Below are positions 46,390 through 58,353 of a DNA stretch of 64,000 nt, piece by piece. Origin of the DNA: Brachynemurus nebulosus (taxonomy: Eukaryota > Arthropoda > Insecta > Neuroptera > Myrmeleontidae). How positions within the stretch are numbered: position 1 is the stretch's first letter; the number at the start of each line of letters is the position of its first letter. The notes under the pieces are model-generated. The model did not search any database and was not told the DNA's origin. It saw nothing but the letters and a program-made list of their open reading frames with translations. The stretch lies in NCBI GenBank assembly GCA_035578155.1, contig JAPWDM010000001.1, positions 164,459,498-164,523,497 on the forward strand. The letters run 5' to 3'. A program made the translations under genes and the position numbers.

Positions 46390-49300
46390 TTAATACGAGT
46401 TCTTACAATTAATCTCATCAATATTCGCCATTTTGTGAGTACTCATATGTTGAACAAGAACATGACGTTGTATAAAACCACGATTACACACTGTACAAAC
46501 GTGGGGCCTCTCACCAGTATGAGATCTAATGTGAACAGTTAAATTCGATTTTCTGTTGAAATTCTTACCACAGTATGTACAGGTAAACATTTCTTCACCT
46601 AAAATTTAATAAATAAATAATTTTTAAAGTTCCTTAAACGATGTAAACATTATAAATGTTTTACCCGTATGTATATTAAGATGTCTTTTAAGTGTGGAAT
46701 GATCTTTAAATTGTTTTGGGCACATGGAACATTTGTAATTCCTTTCATTTCCATGCGTACGTTGAATATGTGATCGTAGTGTTTTCCCTCTATAGAAGCC
46801 TTTTCCACACTTAGAACATACGTGTGTCCGTCCTTGTATATTGTTAGCAATGTCGTGTGTCACTAAGTGCTCCTTCCACGTTGCCCATTGCGTAAATGCT
46901 TTGTCTACAGTAGGGGAGAAATTATAACTTTTCAAATAGGTTTCATTTCGATTTGACTGAAATTTTACAGAGGATTATCTTCCTTAATGGAAACAACTTC
47001 ACCGCTTTACCGCTTCTTCAATTTTTACCCCTAACGGAACGGAACAGTTATATGCGTTTGGTTTAAGAAATGTGTGTTCAAACGATGGCAGAAAGATGAC
47101 GTAAATTTCTCTCCCACTCCAAACGCACAACATGCTACTACATACATCTCGTATCTATGTACACGGGATGTACGCTTGTGTGTGTGTCATACGTCACACT
47201 CAACCTGAGGCGGGTGAGGTGTTGAGTGGTATACGTACTACGCATTCGAGGCGTACGTATGTACGCTATGTATGTATTACATTGCTGAAAGTGGTTGATA
47301 AACAATGACCAACAATCAATGTCCACGATGTCTGCACCGCTACAACTGGTGCACACGACTGAATCACCTAAGCTATGACAGACCAACAAATGACTCTAAG
47401 CGATCTACACTTTTTTTATTTTAGTTTGCTTCTAGTGTTCTACGTATGTGTTTATGAGTCTGTTACCATTTATGTCGTTTATCTACAAAATGGTTCAACC
47501 AATTTTAATGCGATTTTTGGGGTTATGTACTTCAAAAGGAAAAACCTATAGTATCACTCTCGTGTCCGTCTGTCCATCTGTCAGTATCTGACAGAGGTTT
47601 TTCTCGACACTTATGTAGCATAGAAATTTGAAAGGCATAATGTCAGATCTCGATGACGTACATATACCATGTAAGTTTTTTGAGAGTTACCATTTGCATG
47701 ATAGAAATTGTACTGGAAAAGGTTCTTTTCTTGGATGTAATGGAAATGTAACCAACCAGAACACTATCGGTTGAAGTAACCTCAAGTACATATGCATATT
47801 TTTACCGCCTAACTAATAAATTTAAAAAAAATATAAAAAATTAAACTTGAGTAAAAAAATTTTTTTTGCTCATTTATGTTGTTAATTAATGCATTAGATC
47901 AGTTTTATCGAAAAATTAATATGTAGTCTCATTTAAAAATCTATAAGTTTGTATCATAGCTCGAAAACCATAAAAGCTATAAAGCTCCTGACTATAGCAA
48001 TCGGTTGCCCCCGTCGATATCTACAACTCTTATTTGAACAATTTTTCGATTAAATCAACGGTTTGGCTGTAATAAAAATGGCAACTCTCAAAAAACTCAC
48101 ACAGTATATTGCCAGTCAACGATTGGAAAAAAAATTATTTTGAATTAAAATAGGGAGCCAATACGGTACTTGACTGTATTCAAAATTTGTTTTAAATGTG
48201 AAATAATTTTGTGTATTATCCTTAAATATATTCAATTTTAGCAGTGACAAATAAAAATATATTCAAATAATTAATACTAGACAGGTTTACTTTGTGAAAA
48301 TCCATATTAAATATGGTATCGTTGCTTTGTCACTTTTCACAGCAAAATAATTTTTGCTGTGAAAAATTTTGCTGTAATTATTTTGCTGTGAAAAGTGACA
48401 AAGCAACGATACCATATTTAAAAATATATTCTTTAAGTATTTAAAAATTCGATTTTGAAAATTACAAATTTTTAGCCTTCCTTTAAATGACTAAAAACGC
48501 GGTGGTATTTGAAAATGACGTCATTTTTTTTTATCAAATATTGTTACCGTAGTTATAATTTGCATTTTCACATTGACATTTTCACAATTCTAATCGACCA
48601 AGTGAAGTTGTTTTTCTTTTTAACACTTTCAATCCCACGGCTTCGGCATCCGAAACCAAACAAAACATCATCAGAGGCCGACCGCGATCAATAATTAATT
48701 GATTAGTTGGTTACGCATTATGTGTGCGATGTTTATCATATTCATCACACGGATGTGTTCCTATTCACACAAATACATACCAACACATACCAGTCTTTTG
48801 GTTTCTATGTATAAAAAATTTTAAGATAAACAGAAAATACATAAAAAATATAATTTATATTTTTAAATAGAATTGATTTGAATGTGAGTGTATATGTAAT
48901 ATGTACGTATGTTTACAGTTTTACACATACATGTTGAACTGTATTGAATCTATTCAGTGTTTGAATCATTTTATTTTATGTATTTGTTTATATAAATTTT
49001 TTTTTAAATATTGCCGGCTTCCGGGGAAGTTTACTATGAAAGTGCTCGGGCCTCATAGTGTTAATTTATTTTGATTTTTTTGGTTTGTAATTAATTTTGC
49101 ACTCAAATTATATTGATGGAAGAAATACACCGTCACTTTATGAAAAATATCTTTATCAACTTGTTGTAAATTTGACATGACACCATGTACCGTGTTAACA
49201 TGTATGAAAGCGACATCTGTTTGAGTCAAATTGTGACGTCATTGCATACGTCACTACGACGAGTCGTTTTTCGCGCCAATTTGTTCATTTAAAATTGAAC

Positions 49301-52300
49301 GGTGGTTTTTTCAAGATTTTTAAAAAATTTAACAAAAATTAACTAATTTGGTACGTAAGAACAAAGCATTTAGAATCATTTTTAAATTGCAGTCAAGTAC
49401 CCTATTTGGTAAAAAAAAAAGCTAATATATCACGTAAAGCGTTATTTGAAAGATGAAGTATCATTTGATGGCTACCTTTAAGAATTCTAAAAATATTTTT
49501 TATAATTTTTAGTCCAGTTGTCTTACCGATATAGTTCAAAATTTGAGCGTTCTAAGTTATGTATTTTCTATGAAACTTGTTTCTACAATCTCTAACGAAC
49601 TAGACTTTTTATAGCTATTTGTAAAGTTTCTGAATATTTCTTTGTGCAATTTTTTATGCGATCTCTATCCTTCGCATAAAAAAGGATATGCTATACTTTG
49701 CAATGAACAAGAACATTTCTACTGGTACTAACAAGATGCAACAGAAAGAATAACTTTAATTATTTTTTATTACTCATGCGAGAGAAGTACTAACTTGGCG
49801 CACACATTTTTGTAAGCAAAATAGCTGTTTGCCCACTGTACTCTTTCTACATACTTTTTTGCGTGCGTAAAGTTTACTTTCCGCACGCAAACTGACAATA
49901 AAACACGCAAAGTCGCCTCTTGATTTTCCATTTAATAAATATTTCATAATTTTTTCTATAGAAACCACCAAAAAAATAATTTAAACAATATTTAATTTAA
50001 AAAAAAAAGACAAACACTCAAAAATATTATTTTAAAAAGGAATAAAAAATAGTAATGAAAAAAAGTATGTGAAACTCGTAACTCGAGCGAATGAACGCAC
50101 GATCGTAGTGTTCGCTCTCACAGACAATCAACAACTTCCCGCACTTATTGCATAATATACTATTACATATACCAGAAAAATACGTTATTTTCACAGCGAA
50201 ACAATACCCTGTAAAATTTCAAGCAAACTGGGGAAAAAAATGTCAAACGTTCGAAAAAAATGTCAACAAATATTTAGAAATGGAAACTTTATAAAAAATA
50301 CTCACCACAATATTCACATTTATAAGGCCGAATCCCATTATGGATACGAATATGTACATTTAAATTTGATCCATCTGTAAACACTTTGCCACAATGTACA
50401 CAAAGAAACTGTTGCTGCTTTTTACGTGCAACTGACTGTTGCTTTTTACGTGCAACTGACTGTTGCTTTTTACGTGCAACTGACTGTTGCTTTTTACGTG
50501 CAACTGACTGTTGCTTTTTACGTGTAACTGACTGTTGCCTTTTACGTGCAACTGACTGTTGCCTTTTACGTACAACCAAATGCTCTGGTGCAAGTAACTG
50601 TTCCCCGATAGATACATCTGAATGACTCTAGAAATAAAAAATTATATAAAACAATTTATAAATGAGCGATAAAAAAAAATTTTAAGATTCTATTAAAAAT
50701 TAATGGAAATCGTCAGAAAATATAAAAGAAAACTGACGTAAAAATATATTTATTTAGAAATCCTAACTAACATTATAAATGTGAAAGTGAGTTAGTTATT
50801 TTGTTTATTTTGTTTTCACGCTTCAACCGCTTAACCAATCGACTCGAAACTTTGTACTGAAATAGTTAGAGAAGGGTATGGGCTACTTTTACCCCAAGGA
50901 AACATTTTTTTCTCGTGGTAAAATTTCCAAGAAAAAAAATAGCAACTCTCAGTAGTGACACAGTACTGATAGGCTAGGAACTTACCCTTAAAAATATGCT
51001 TAGAAATTGAAAAAGTGATCACGAGCGTTCTAGTGGCTGGTTTTTTTTTAATCGATGCAGAATTTAAAATAAAATATAAAATTCAAATACTATTTTTTGA
51101 TTAAACCACGGCTTCAATGCTAAAAATTGATAAAAATAAATAATTTGACAAGTCTTCTTATAAATGTTTGATTTTAGTCCACGTATTCATTCTAAAATAT
51201 ATTTATCAATAGTTTTTTCTCTCTCTAAAAAAATGTTATATTCTTTTTTTTATATATCAATTGTGCTTATAGAATACTACAAATACAAAATTTATACATG
51301 TATCTTACCTATTACTTTCATTAATTTCAACTTTTCACAGTGACGCCGGCATTTGGTAAAAAAATATATTGGAATTTTTTATTCCTTTTTAAATTTTGTA
51401 TCGATTAAAAAAAAAATCAGCCACTAGAACGCTCGTGGCCACTTTTTGTTAAAAATTAGAGTTAAGTTGCTACTCTATGAAGCTTGACACAAACTCTGTA
51501 TGTATTTAACTTACATTTCCAATATCACATGAACGAAGCCACGATTAAAAGCAAGTAAAACAATTAAACATAAACATTACTCGCTAAAGAGACACCTGCC
51601 GTCAATTAAAATATTTCAAATAGTGTTTAAAAAAAAATTCAGTATAAAATCTTAATATTTTAAATTTTTAATTAAGTATAACGACGGCTTACTTCTAAAA
51701 CCACGTAAGTCGATCTTTCACTGTTTTGAGATAATTAGATAGGCTAATAAAAATTTCATTTTATTTATCAGAATGAAAGTTATTAACAATAATAACACCC
51801 CGTATCTCCAAAGTTCAAATTATGTCATAACCATGCGAGCCACCAGCGAGAGTCGGTATAGTGGTGCTCAGTTATTTTTTTCTTATTACATATTTATCAA
51901 TTTATGCAATTTATTATAACTACCAAAATTTTTTTTTAATATATAAATAACACTGTTAAACAATAATTTGAAAACTAAAAATTTCATCTGAATCTTTACG
52001 GAATTGTGAAATTTGATTAAAAATAGTAAATATTTTCTATAAAAGTCTGCGTATTATTAATTTTTTTATTGAATTAATTTATTCATTCATAAGTATTATT
52101 TCCACTGTATTCAGTTATGTCAAAATAATTTAGTGTATCATAAGTCGCCATCTAGTAATATCTTACATCAACCCGGAATATTTGAATTTTAATTATTCTC
52201 GGTCGATTTAAAAGCTACCACTAGATGGCGACGATCAAGATACACTGAATTATTTTGACATAAGTGACCATTTATCTCATAAAATTACATATAACAATTA

Positions 52301-54400
52301 AAATGTTTTTAACTATAAAATTTTATTTTAATAATAAGAAAAAAAATAACTTTGTGCTTAAAACGAAAACGAAGTTCAAACTTTCAAAAATAAAGAAGAT
52401 ATAATGTTTTTTGTTTCTCCTGAAAAGTAGCATTTAAACATGGTGGTTTAGAAGTGGTTTTAAAGTGGTTTTAGAGTGGTTTTAGAAGTAAGCCGTCGAT
52501 AAGTAACTTTGTTCCCCATGTTCAACTGTGAATCAGTATGAAATAAGTAACCATTGTAACTACCATTGCACCACAGTTCTAAACTGGTAATATACAAGTA
52601 GACAATAATATTTAGTGGTGAGACGAATATATTAGTATTCGTTAAGATATCACTAATATTTACAGATATTAGATATTACTAATATCAGATATTTAGATAT
52701 TATAATACTACGATATTATCCTCGGATGGGAATGTGAACGAAAAAAGTATTAGTATGAATATATCAACAATATTATAATATATTAGTATGAATATAGCAA
52801 CATATTAGTAAAGTAACGAAAACGATATGTACATGCATATAATATATTCTGTGAACGATATAAAAACCTTTACATATACACCGACACACCTATGCATACA
52901 AATATAACCCGTATCAACCTCAGTTCTTAGCAAAGGGAGATAACTATATTAAACTAAGGTAATGTACGAATGAGATAAATATATGTAAAAATATATGTGT
53001 GAGGATTTTTGAATTGTTCTTGATTTTTGCCTTTTAATTTTGTTAAGTAATTAATAAATGAATTAAAGTTACAGGGGAAAAATTAATTTTGTATCCATTA
53101 TAATACTTCATTAAAAAAAATCTTAATAGAACAGCTACTGGTTTTATTAAAAAAATATCTAGACATTATTACACAAAATGTTAAATCCTTTTTCCATTTA
53201 GGCAAAGAAATTCAAAATTTAATTCTAAGAGTTGTTACTAGAGATCTTTGATTAAACCTCAAGGCTACAAAAATTTATTTATAAAATTACCTAATGTAAG
53301 GCATTTTATACTCATAAAATTTTACGTAAATCCATCAAACTTACACCCCCTGTTCAATCTCGATAAAATTTTTTAACCAAAAATTTGTATTTTTTTAATT
53401 TAAAAAAAAAAAATTATTTGTTGAAAATACGTTATAAGCATTACTATGTACATATAGGTATTTATGATATTAAGTACATATTATATTCATATAACGAATA
53501 CAACGAATACGTAAGTATCTACAACACAATACATATTATGTATTAGTGGTATTAGTTAAGGAATATATAATATCATACATATCTACGATATCGAAAATAT
53601 TACGTATTAGTATAGAATACAGATATTAGTAATATTTGGTATCGCTTAAGATATTATAATACCGTCAAACGAATATATTCATATTAGGTAATATTCATAA
53701 ATATTCGTATTAACCCATCACTAATAATATTTTAAAAAAATCGGCAAGTGCGTGTCAAACACAAATTAAGTCAACATTTCGTAGTTCAATAGTTAGAATT
53801 TTTCTACTTGGGATAAAATATTTCTTAGTTTTATTTAACCCTTTTATTTTGACTACAGAGAAAATCTTTTTGTATTAAAATGCCGGGCCTTTTACTATCA
53901 GTGACAGATAGATATGATTACAGAAAAGAAAGAAAATCAGAGTTTTCAGCATCAAAAAAGTGAACCCTAGGAATTTGCAAAATATAAATTATACTAAACT
54001 ATGTTGGCAAAATTGAACATTACTAATAATTTTGGAATTATTTCATATTTCAAAAGAAAGTCACAGATGGCGGCACCTGTACCAGTATATATACATATCA
54101 AATACGGTTGCCAACTTTTTTTGAGAAAAACAAAGTATCTAATCTTTTGAGTATTTTCCAAATTTAAGTTTTTACAAGCCTTAAATACATCTTTTTTGTT
54201 TTTTTAGCACATACAAACAATTTTTGTTATCTATGAACGTTTCATAGCTAATTTTACAATCTAAATTTAGATTTAAATAAATAAATAATTCATTTTCTAT
54301 TAAATTTACAGAGGACCTATTTCTCTCTGCTCACCATTTCACATTCATCACCAAAAAACTCTTATGTTAGTGAGAGCTAGGGTTGTGAGAACAGAGACCA

Positions 54401-54473
<73 letters not shown>

Positions 54474-56341
54474 AAATTCTTGTGCCACAGTTTTCGTTAC
54501 CATACTCCTCCGAAACGGCTCGACCGATTTTGATGAAAGTTTATATATATATATTCAGTAGGTCTGAGAATAGATTGTTATCTATTTTTTTATACCCCTA
54601 AGTGATAAGGGTGGTCCACCCCAAATTTTATTTTTATATTTTTTAGACAAAATTTTTTTTTTATTTTTTTATGATGTGGCATAACAAAATACATACAACC
54701 CTAAATTTTCATTCTTCTACTATCAACCCCTATTTTCGTATAGCGAGCGGAGCGAAGCATTACATGGAATTAACCTTTTATAGAATTTTGAACTCTTTAG
54801 CGAGCGAAGCGAAGCACTTTATTCTCGCGCCTATTCTCAATCCCATATGATTTAAAACTGGCTAATCTATTTTCAGCTTTATTAGTAAATATTGATTTCA
54901 TTGTAACAAAATCATAAGAAAAAATAAATTCAATCAATTATAACTACTGAGCCACAGCAACGCGTGGCCGGGTCAGCTAGCCGGGTCACACGCATTTTTA
55001 AATATATACTTCCATTTTTCAGCAGTATTTTTTTTGAACATTCTTTGTTAGTAGATTTATTCTGGATTTTTTTTAAGTATTATTGATTCAGAATATAGGT
55101 AAATGATGCATCTTAATATTTAATAAATCGTTTGGGAATTATGTATCGGAAAGTTTTGTTTAGTGTAATCACAGTCAAGATAGTATTTTTGCATTCTTTA
55201 TGCAAAAGTATAAAGTATGTTTGTCAAAAATAAAGTAGGATACTTTATTATAAAGTATGGTTGGCAACCCTAATATCAAAGCATTTTGAGCCGCCATATT
55301 GCATGACGAGTTAACTGGTCTTAATCATTTAAAGCGTTAATATTAAAATTAGCCTTTAATTTGTTGATAATATGATTATTTAAACTTTTTCCGTAAGTTT
55401 AAAATCGTACCTTCCAGTGCAAGAAAAGAGTTTCTCTTCTCTCAAATTCCTTTCCACATTCTTGACAATAAAAATGTTTCGGGTTCGGATGTTCCTTTGA
55501 ATGTTCTTTCAATTGTTTCAAACTTTCAAATCGCCGGAAACAAGAGAAACAATGAAAACCATGTTCTAATTTATGATTTATGAAATATTTTTCTAGTGCA
55601 AATACTTTCTTACATTCGTCACATTTAAATTTTCGTTCTTTATGTCTGCTTGTAACATGACTTGCAATATGATCTGTTAATTGTGTTTCTGTGGGAAAAA
55701 CTGAATCACATTTTTTGCACTTATATTGTTGATCTTGATGTTTTTCTGATTCACAATCGGAATCATTTATCTCATTTATATTAGGTTTTATGTCGACCTC
55801 TTCCAACTCGATACAATCATTGTGGTATATATAATCCGAAATCGAATTATCGTTATGAATTTCATTTTCAGATTCGGCTTTATATGCGACATCCCTTGGT
55901 TCAAATGATTCTACATCAGAAGTATTTTGTTTTAATTGGACAATGCTAAGCAATTTTTTCTCCGATAGTAAGCTTGTCCTTTTGAAATCGTAGTAATTAT
56001 ATACTCGATCTATACAATTCTGACATAGACCCTTTGGTAAGTTATCGTCTGCCGATACCTAAGAATAAAAAAACATATTGATTTTGATATATTCATCAGC
56101 TTATTGCCATTATCATCACATTCATCATCTTCGTGGTTATTTAAATAGTAAAATTCGAATTATTATTATTGTAATGACTTACATGTATTGAAGTACATTC
56201 CGTTAATACTGTTACAAATTCAACTGCATCATTTCCATCAATTATTTCAATTTCAAACATTTGTTTAAGTGTACTATCTTGTTTTAAACAAGTTCTACAC
56301 GTATTATTCCATTCAAGGTTTAATAATTCTTCGTATTCCAT
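46390..56341 (-). CDS. ZAD C2H2 zinc-finger protein, gene 4 (with a repeat-expanded linker)
   Basis: Exons: 56183-56341, 55411-56058, 50306-50627, 46665-46904, 46390-46598. Exon 1 (53 codons) has [20 protein letters not shown], three residues longer than its paralogues; exon 2 continues [19 protein letters not shown], then fingers YKCKKC, FKCDEC, FHCFSC, FYCQEC. Exon 3 is 322 bp against 124 bp elsewhere: after SH, which supplies the last His of finger 4, come about 15 new residues, seven [12 protein letters not shown] octapeptides, then finger 5 (FLCVHC). Exon 4: YKCEYC (split), HVCSKC with a four-residue His spacing (HIQRTH), YKCSMC. Exon 5: FTCTYC, HVCTVC. Ten fingers with no break. Exons 4-5 are duplicated at 59546-60060. 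A Harbinger element starts 79 bp upstream of the start codon. Confidence 0.85.
47667..48104 (-). mobile_element. R6 MITE, intact copy b
   Basis: 438 bp, inverted ends around GTAAGTTTTTTGAGAGTTAC and complement GTGAGTTTTTTGAGAGTTGC, flanked by TATA on both sides. Copy 3 of the tandem duplication has the empty site (near 62665-62680), and copy 2 keeps only the left part (61098-61198). Confidence 0.8.
48166..49401. mobile_element. 1.2 kb insertion with GGTACTTGACTG ends
   Basis: Inverted GGTACTTGACTG at both ends. Absent from duplication copy 3, where the flanks are joined (near 63775-63800). Contains a perfect 42-bp inverted repeat at 48309-48419. No coding capacity recognised. Confidence 0.6.
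48309..48419. repeat. perfect 42-bp inverted repeat with 27-bp loop
   Basis: 48309-48350 and 48378-48419 are exact complements (beginning AAATATGGTATCGTTGCTTT); the loop repeats TTTTTGCTGTGAAAAA-like sequence. A very young foldback element or a cruciform-forming site. Confidence 0.85.
50412..50579 (-). repeat. 24-bp coding minisatellite in gene 4 exon 3
   Basis: Seven units encoding VARKKQQS (first units [24 protein letters not shown]). It adds a basic, Gln-rich linker between fingers 4 and 5. The three distal units are the most diverged and the central four nearly identical. Confidence 0.93.
51010..51447. mobile_element. MITE with about 75-bp inverted termini
   Basis: Left AAAGTGATCACGAGCGTTCT and right complement AAAGTGGCCACGAGCGTTCT, continuing through AGTGGCTGRTTTTTTTTTAA and ATCGAT. 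In intron 2 of gene 4. Confidence 0.7.
51448..51681. other. intron 2 of gene 4, short unannotated part
   Basis: AT-rich sequence; nothing recognised. Confidence 0.3.
51682..52498. mobile_element. 817-bp element with perfect 23-bp inverted ends
   Basis: CGACGGCTTACTTCTAAAAC begins both ends (23 bp perfect), adjacent to TATA/ATA. The right end carries four short repeats of AAGTGGTTTTA. Another MITE (52115-52263) is nested inside. No coding region. Confidence 0.75.
52115..52263. mobile_element. 149-bp foldback MITE
   Basis: Inverted arms of about 45 bp: TTATGTCAAAATAATTTAGT and complement TTATGTCAAAATAATTCAGT, with GTCGCCATCTAGT in both. Confidence 0.72.
52613..53723. mobile_element. hAT element, non-autonomous (TAGTGRTGRG ends)
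   Basis: 1111 bp, left TAGTGGTGAGACGAATAT and right complement TAGTGATGGGTTAATACGAA, flanked by a perfect 8-bp duplication ATAATATT (52605-52612, 53724-53731). The interior is built of ATATTAGTAT-like degenerate repeats. No transposase. Confidence 0.8.
54103..55272. mobile_element. hAT-like element nested in R1 copy d
   Basis: 1170 bp, TACGGTTGCCAAC / GTTGGCAACCCTA ends with a perfect 8-bp duplication ATATCAAA (54095-54102, 55273-55280). It holds an (AT)n tract (about 54403-54460) and a Helitron-like segment. Confidence 0.78.
54461..54980 (+). mobile_element. Helitron-like non-autonomous element
   Basis: Starts near an (AT)n run with ATTCTTGTGCCACAG and CTCCTCCGAAACGGCTCGAC, contains GCGAGCGAAGCGAAGC palindromic motifs and ends CGTGGCCGGGTCAGCTAG. 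I recall such sequences as common insect non-autonomous elements; the CTAG end and lack of target duplication suit Helitrons. Class assignment tentative. Confidence 0.45.
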
Positions 56342-56605
56342 AACGTACAATGCAATGTTATTAGGTCTAAACGTTTTGAAATACCTAATAATTTTCATTG
56401 GTGTAGCTGGTGTAGCTAAGGGCCCGTCTACACGATAACGATTTGCCTGCACGTTCAGTTTGCGCAAACTAGTTTGTGCAAAAACACGGAACATGGTACG
56501 ATGGCTACACGTTGCAGTATGTTTGCGCAAACCTCAATTTGTTTTCAGGGTAGTTGCGGTATGTATTAACGGTATCAACTGTCAAATGTATTTAAATTAG
56601 TTAAA

Positions 56606-57005
56606 ATGGAGGCATGTGAAGAAATATTTTTATTACAAGCTTTATTATTCTGCTTGTTGATTAAAAAGAAGGAATTTAATCGACGGCCAAGATGGAAATG
56701 GTGCAAAAAATGGTTGCTAAATAGAAAGATGCACTCTCACGTTATTTTAATTTAGGTTTTAAGGGATGATCCAAATGATTGGCGTAATTATCTTAAAATG
56801 GATGAGACAGCATATATTGAATTATTACATTTGGTGACACCTCTAATTAGGAAAAAAACACTTTAATGCGTGAATCTATATCGCCGCATGAAAGATTGAC
56901 CTGTACCTTGAGGTTTTTAGCAATTGGAAGATCGTACAGAGATCTACGATTTACAGCTGCGATTTCTCACCAAGCTTTGTCAATTATTATTCACTCGACT
57001 TGCAG
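56606..57005 (+). pseudogene. PIF/Harbinger (HARBI1-like) transposase fragment
   Basis: Begins MEACEEIFLLQALLFCLL, then RRPRWKWCKKWL, an in-frame stop after HSHVILI, DDPNDWRNYLKMDETAYIEL, a +1 shift after LIRKKTL, then MRESISPHERLTCTLRFLAI and SYRDLRFTAAISHQALSIII. These are the N-terminal landmarks of HARBI1-type nucleases. The catalytic DDE region is missing because hAT-derived sequence follows. Confidence 0.82.
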
Positions 57006-57530
57006 TTCTTTTAAGTCAAACTTTTCTGACTCAAGTTGTGTACTACTATCTTTAATACACGTCGATAAGAAATGTTTTTGTATTTTGAGTAGATGATTTT
57101 CATAATTTTATTTAGAAGTTGCAGTCGTAGCGTCGTCAAGGTTTGAATACGTTAAGGCCGAATTAAATTTTACAATATTTTTAAGTAACAATATTAATTT
57201 AAGTTTCATTTTCATATCACGCAAACTTGACAAAATTTTCTCAAAAGACTACCTTTCTTAACTTCTTTTTTTTTTAATTAATGTAAAATAATGATATAGT
57301 TATAACGATATATAATAATCTAAATAATAATAAAAAAATTTATAGAATAAATTTCAAGTAAAAAAAGCATTTTGCATTTTATAATCCATTTTAAATAACA
57401 ATTTTCCATTTTCAATTTTAAATATGTTCAGCAAAACCATTTTCCATTTTGTATTTTAAATGCAATTTTGGAAACCATTTTCCATTTTCTATTTTCAATA
57501 GTTTCTATGAACCATTTTTCCCCAGCCCTG
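57000..57530 (+). repeat. truncated copy of the CAGGGCTGGG hAT element
   Basis: Matches the 3' part of 38404-39231 (for example CACGTCGATAAGAAATGTTT and the CATTTTAAAT-type palindromes), ending CCCCAGCCCTGG. The left end is missing. Confidence 0.7.
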
Positions 57531-57712
57531 GTTTTGAAACCGTTAAAAAACCAGTAAAAACCATCAGCTTTTCATCGACAAGCAAAAAAAAATCCTTTTC
57601 ACTTTTCGACAACAAAAAAATTTTTAATCACATAGAATAAAAATTTTTATAAATTAATTTTTATGATTTTTAATCACAACAAAATAGAAAAATAGAACAA
57701 TAGCTCCTTCAG

Positions 57713-57845
57713 CTTGTACACATTGTACATGCGGTACAAGAATGGGTACAAGTGATACATATTGTACATGCGGTACATGTGGTACATCTTGTACATGCGG
57801 TACATGTGGTACATCTTGTATATGCGGTACATGTTGTACACTATC
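57713..57845. repeat. minisatellite of about 27-bp units (GTACATGYGGTACATSTT)
   Basis: Repeated TGTACATGCGGTACATGTGG units, each internally made of 9-mers. Open frames across it in several registers are artefacts. Confidence 0.85.
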
Positions 57846-58254
57846 TACACACGCAAACAGAACCATGCATACAAAAGTTTGCACAAGTAAAATCTTCAGC
57901 AGTGCGACGTTTACGCAAGCCTCACCAATGGGTTCGTACGTGATACCGTTTTCCCGTCCATACTGTACATGCTTACTTGCACAAACTGGTTTGCACAAGT
58001 AAGTCGGTGATGGTTGTCCACACGACACAAGCTTTACCACCGACTTACTTGCGCAAACCAGGTTTGTGCAAGTAAGTCGCTACGTTTTTTCCCGTCCATA
58101 CGTACATGTTTACTTGCACAAACTGGTTTGCGCAAGTAAGTCGGTGGTAAAGCTTGTGTCGTGTGGACGGACCCTAACGCCGCTATTACATTGTCATAAA
58201 TATATGTAGATCTTTGATCAAATCTATGATCAAATATTAAGAAGTATCTTTAAG

Positions 58255-58353
58255 GGTCCGTCCACACGCTCAAGCTTTACAACCGACTTACTTGCGCAAA
58301 CCAGGTTTGTGCAAGTAAGTCGGTGGTAAAGCTTGAGCCGTGTGGACGGACCT
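58255..58353. mobile_element. 99-bp Harbinger-derived palindromic MITE
   Basis: Near-perfect inverted repeat with GGGTCCGTCCACACG ends, flanked by TAA/TTAA on both sides. Shares the AAGTAAGTCGG / TTGCGCAAACC core with the right end of the 56420-58174 element. Confidence 0.8.

Larger units (their letters stand above)
45659..49600. repeat. tandem duplication, copy 1 (contains gene 4 exons 4-5)
   Basis: Closely matches copy 2 (58854-61198) from AATACTACTAGACAAAG through exons 5 and 4 to AACCAACCAGAACACT at about 47770. Copy 3 (61198-64000) matches parts further right (about 46895-47660, 48109-48165, 49401-49560). Right limit approximate. Confidence 0.85.
53835..55340 (-). mobile_element. TTAA-MITE (R1) copy d, host of a hAT element
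   Basis: TTAACCCTTTTATTTT at 53835 and GCGTTAA ending 55340. The two R1 halves join across the hAT insertion at 54103-55272. Confidence 0.75.
56420..58174 (+). mobile_element. PIF/Harbinger transposon, decayed, upstream of gene 4
   Basis: 1755 bp, left GGGCCCGTCTACACG and right complement GGGTCCGTCCACACG, flanked by TAA on both sides (56417-56419, 58175-58177). It contains a broken transposase 5' half, a hAT fragment, a minisatellite and three copies of a palindromic TTGCGCAAAC motif. It starts 79 bp from the gene 4 ATG, transcribed divergently. Confidence 0.78.

Noticed and set aside
50360..50625. Alternative open frames across the 24-bp repeat of gene 4
   Set aside because: The repeat lacks stops in all frames; only the frame continuing into the C2H2 finger with correct splice phases is real.
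57654..58040. Overlapping open frames with Val-His/Cys-Gly-Thr repeats
   Set aside because: They come from the GTACATGYGG minisatellite, open in several frames on both strands.
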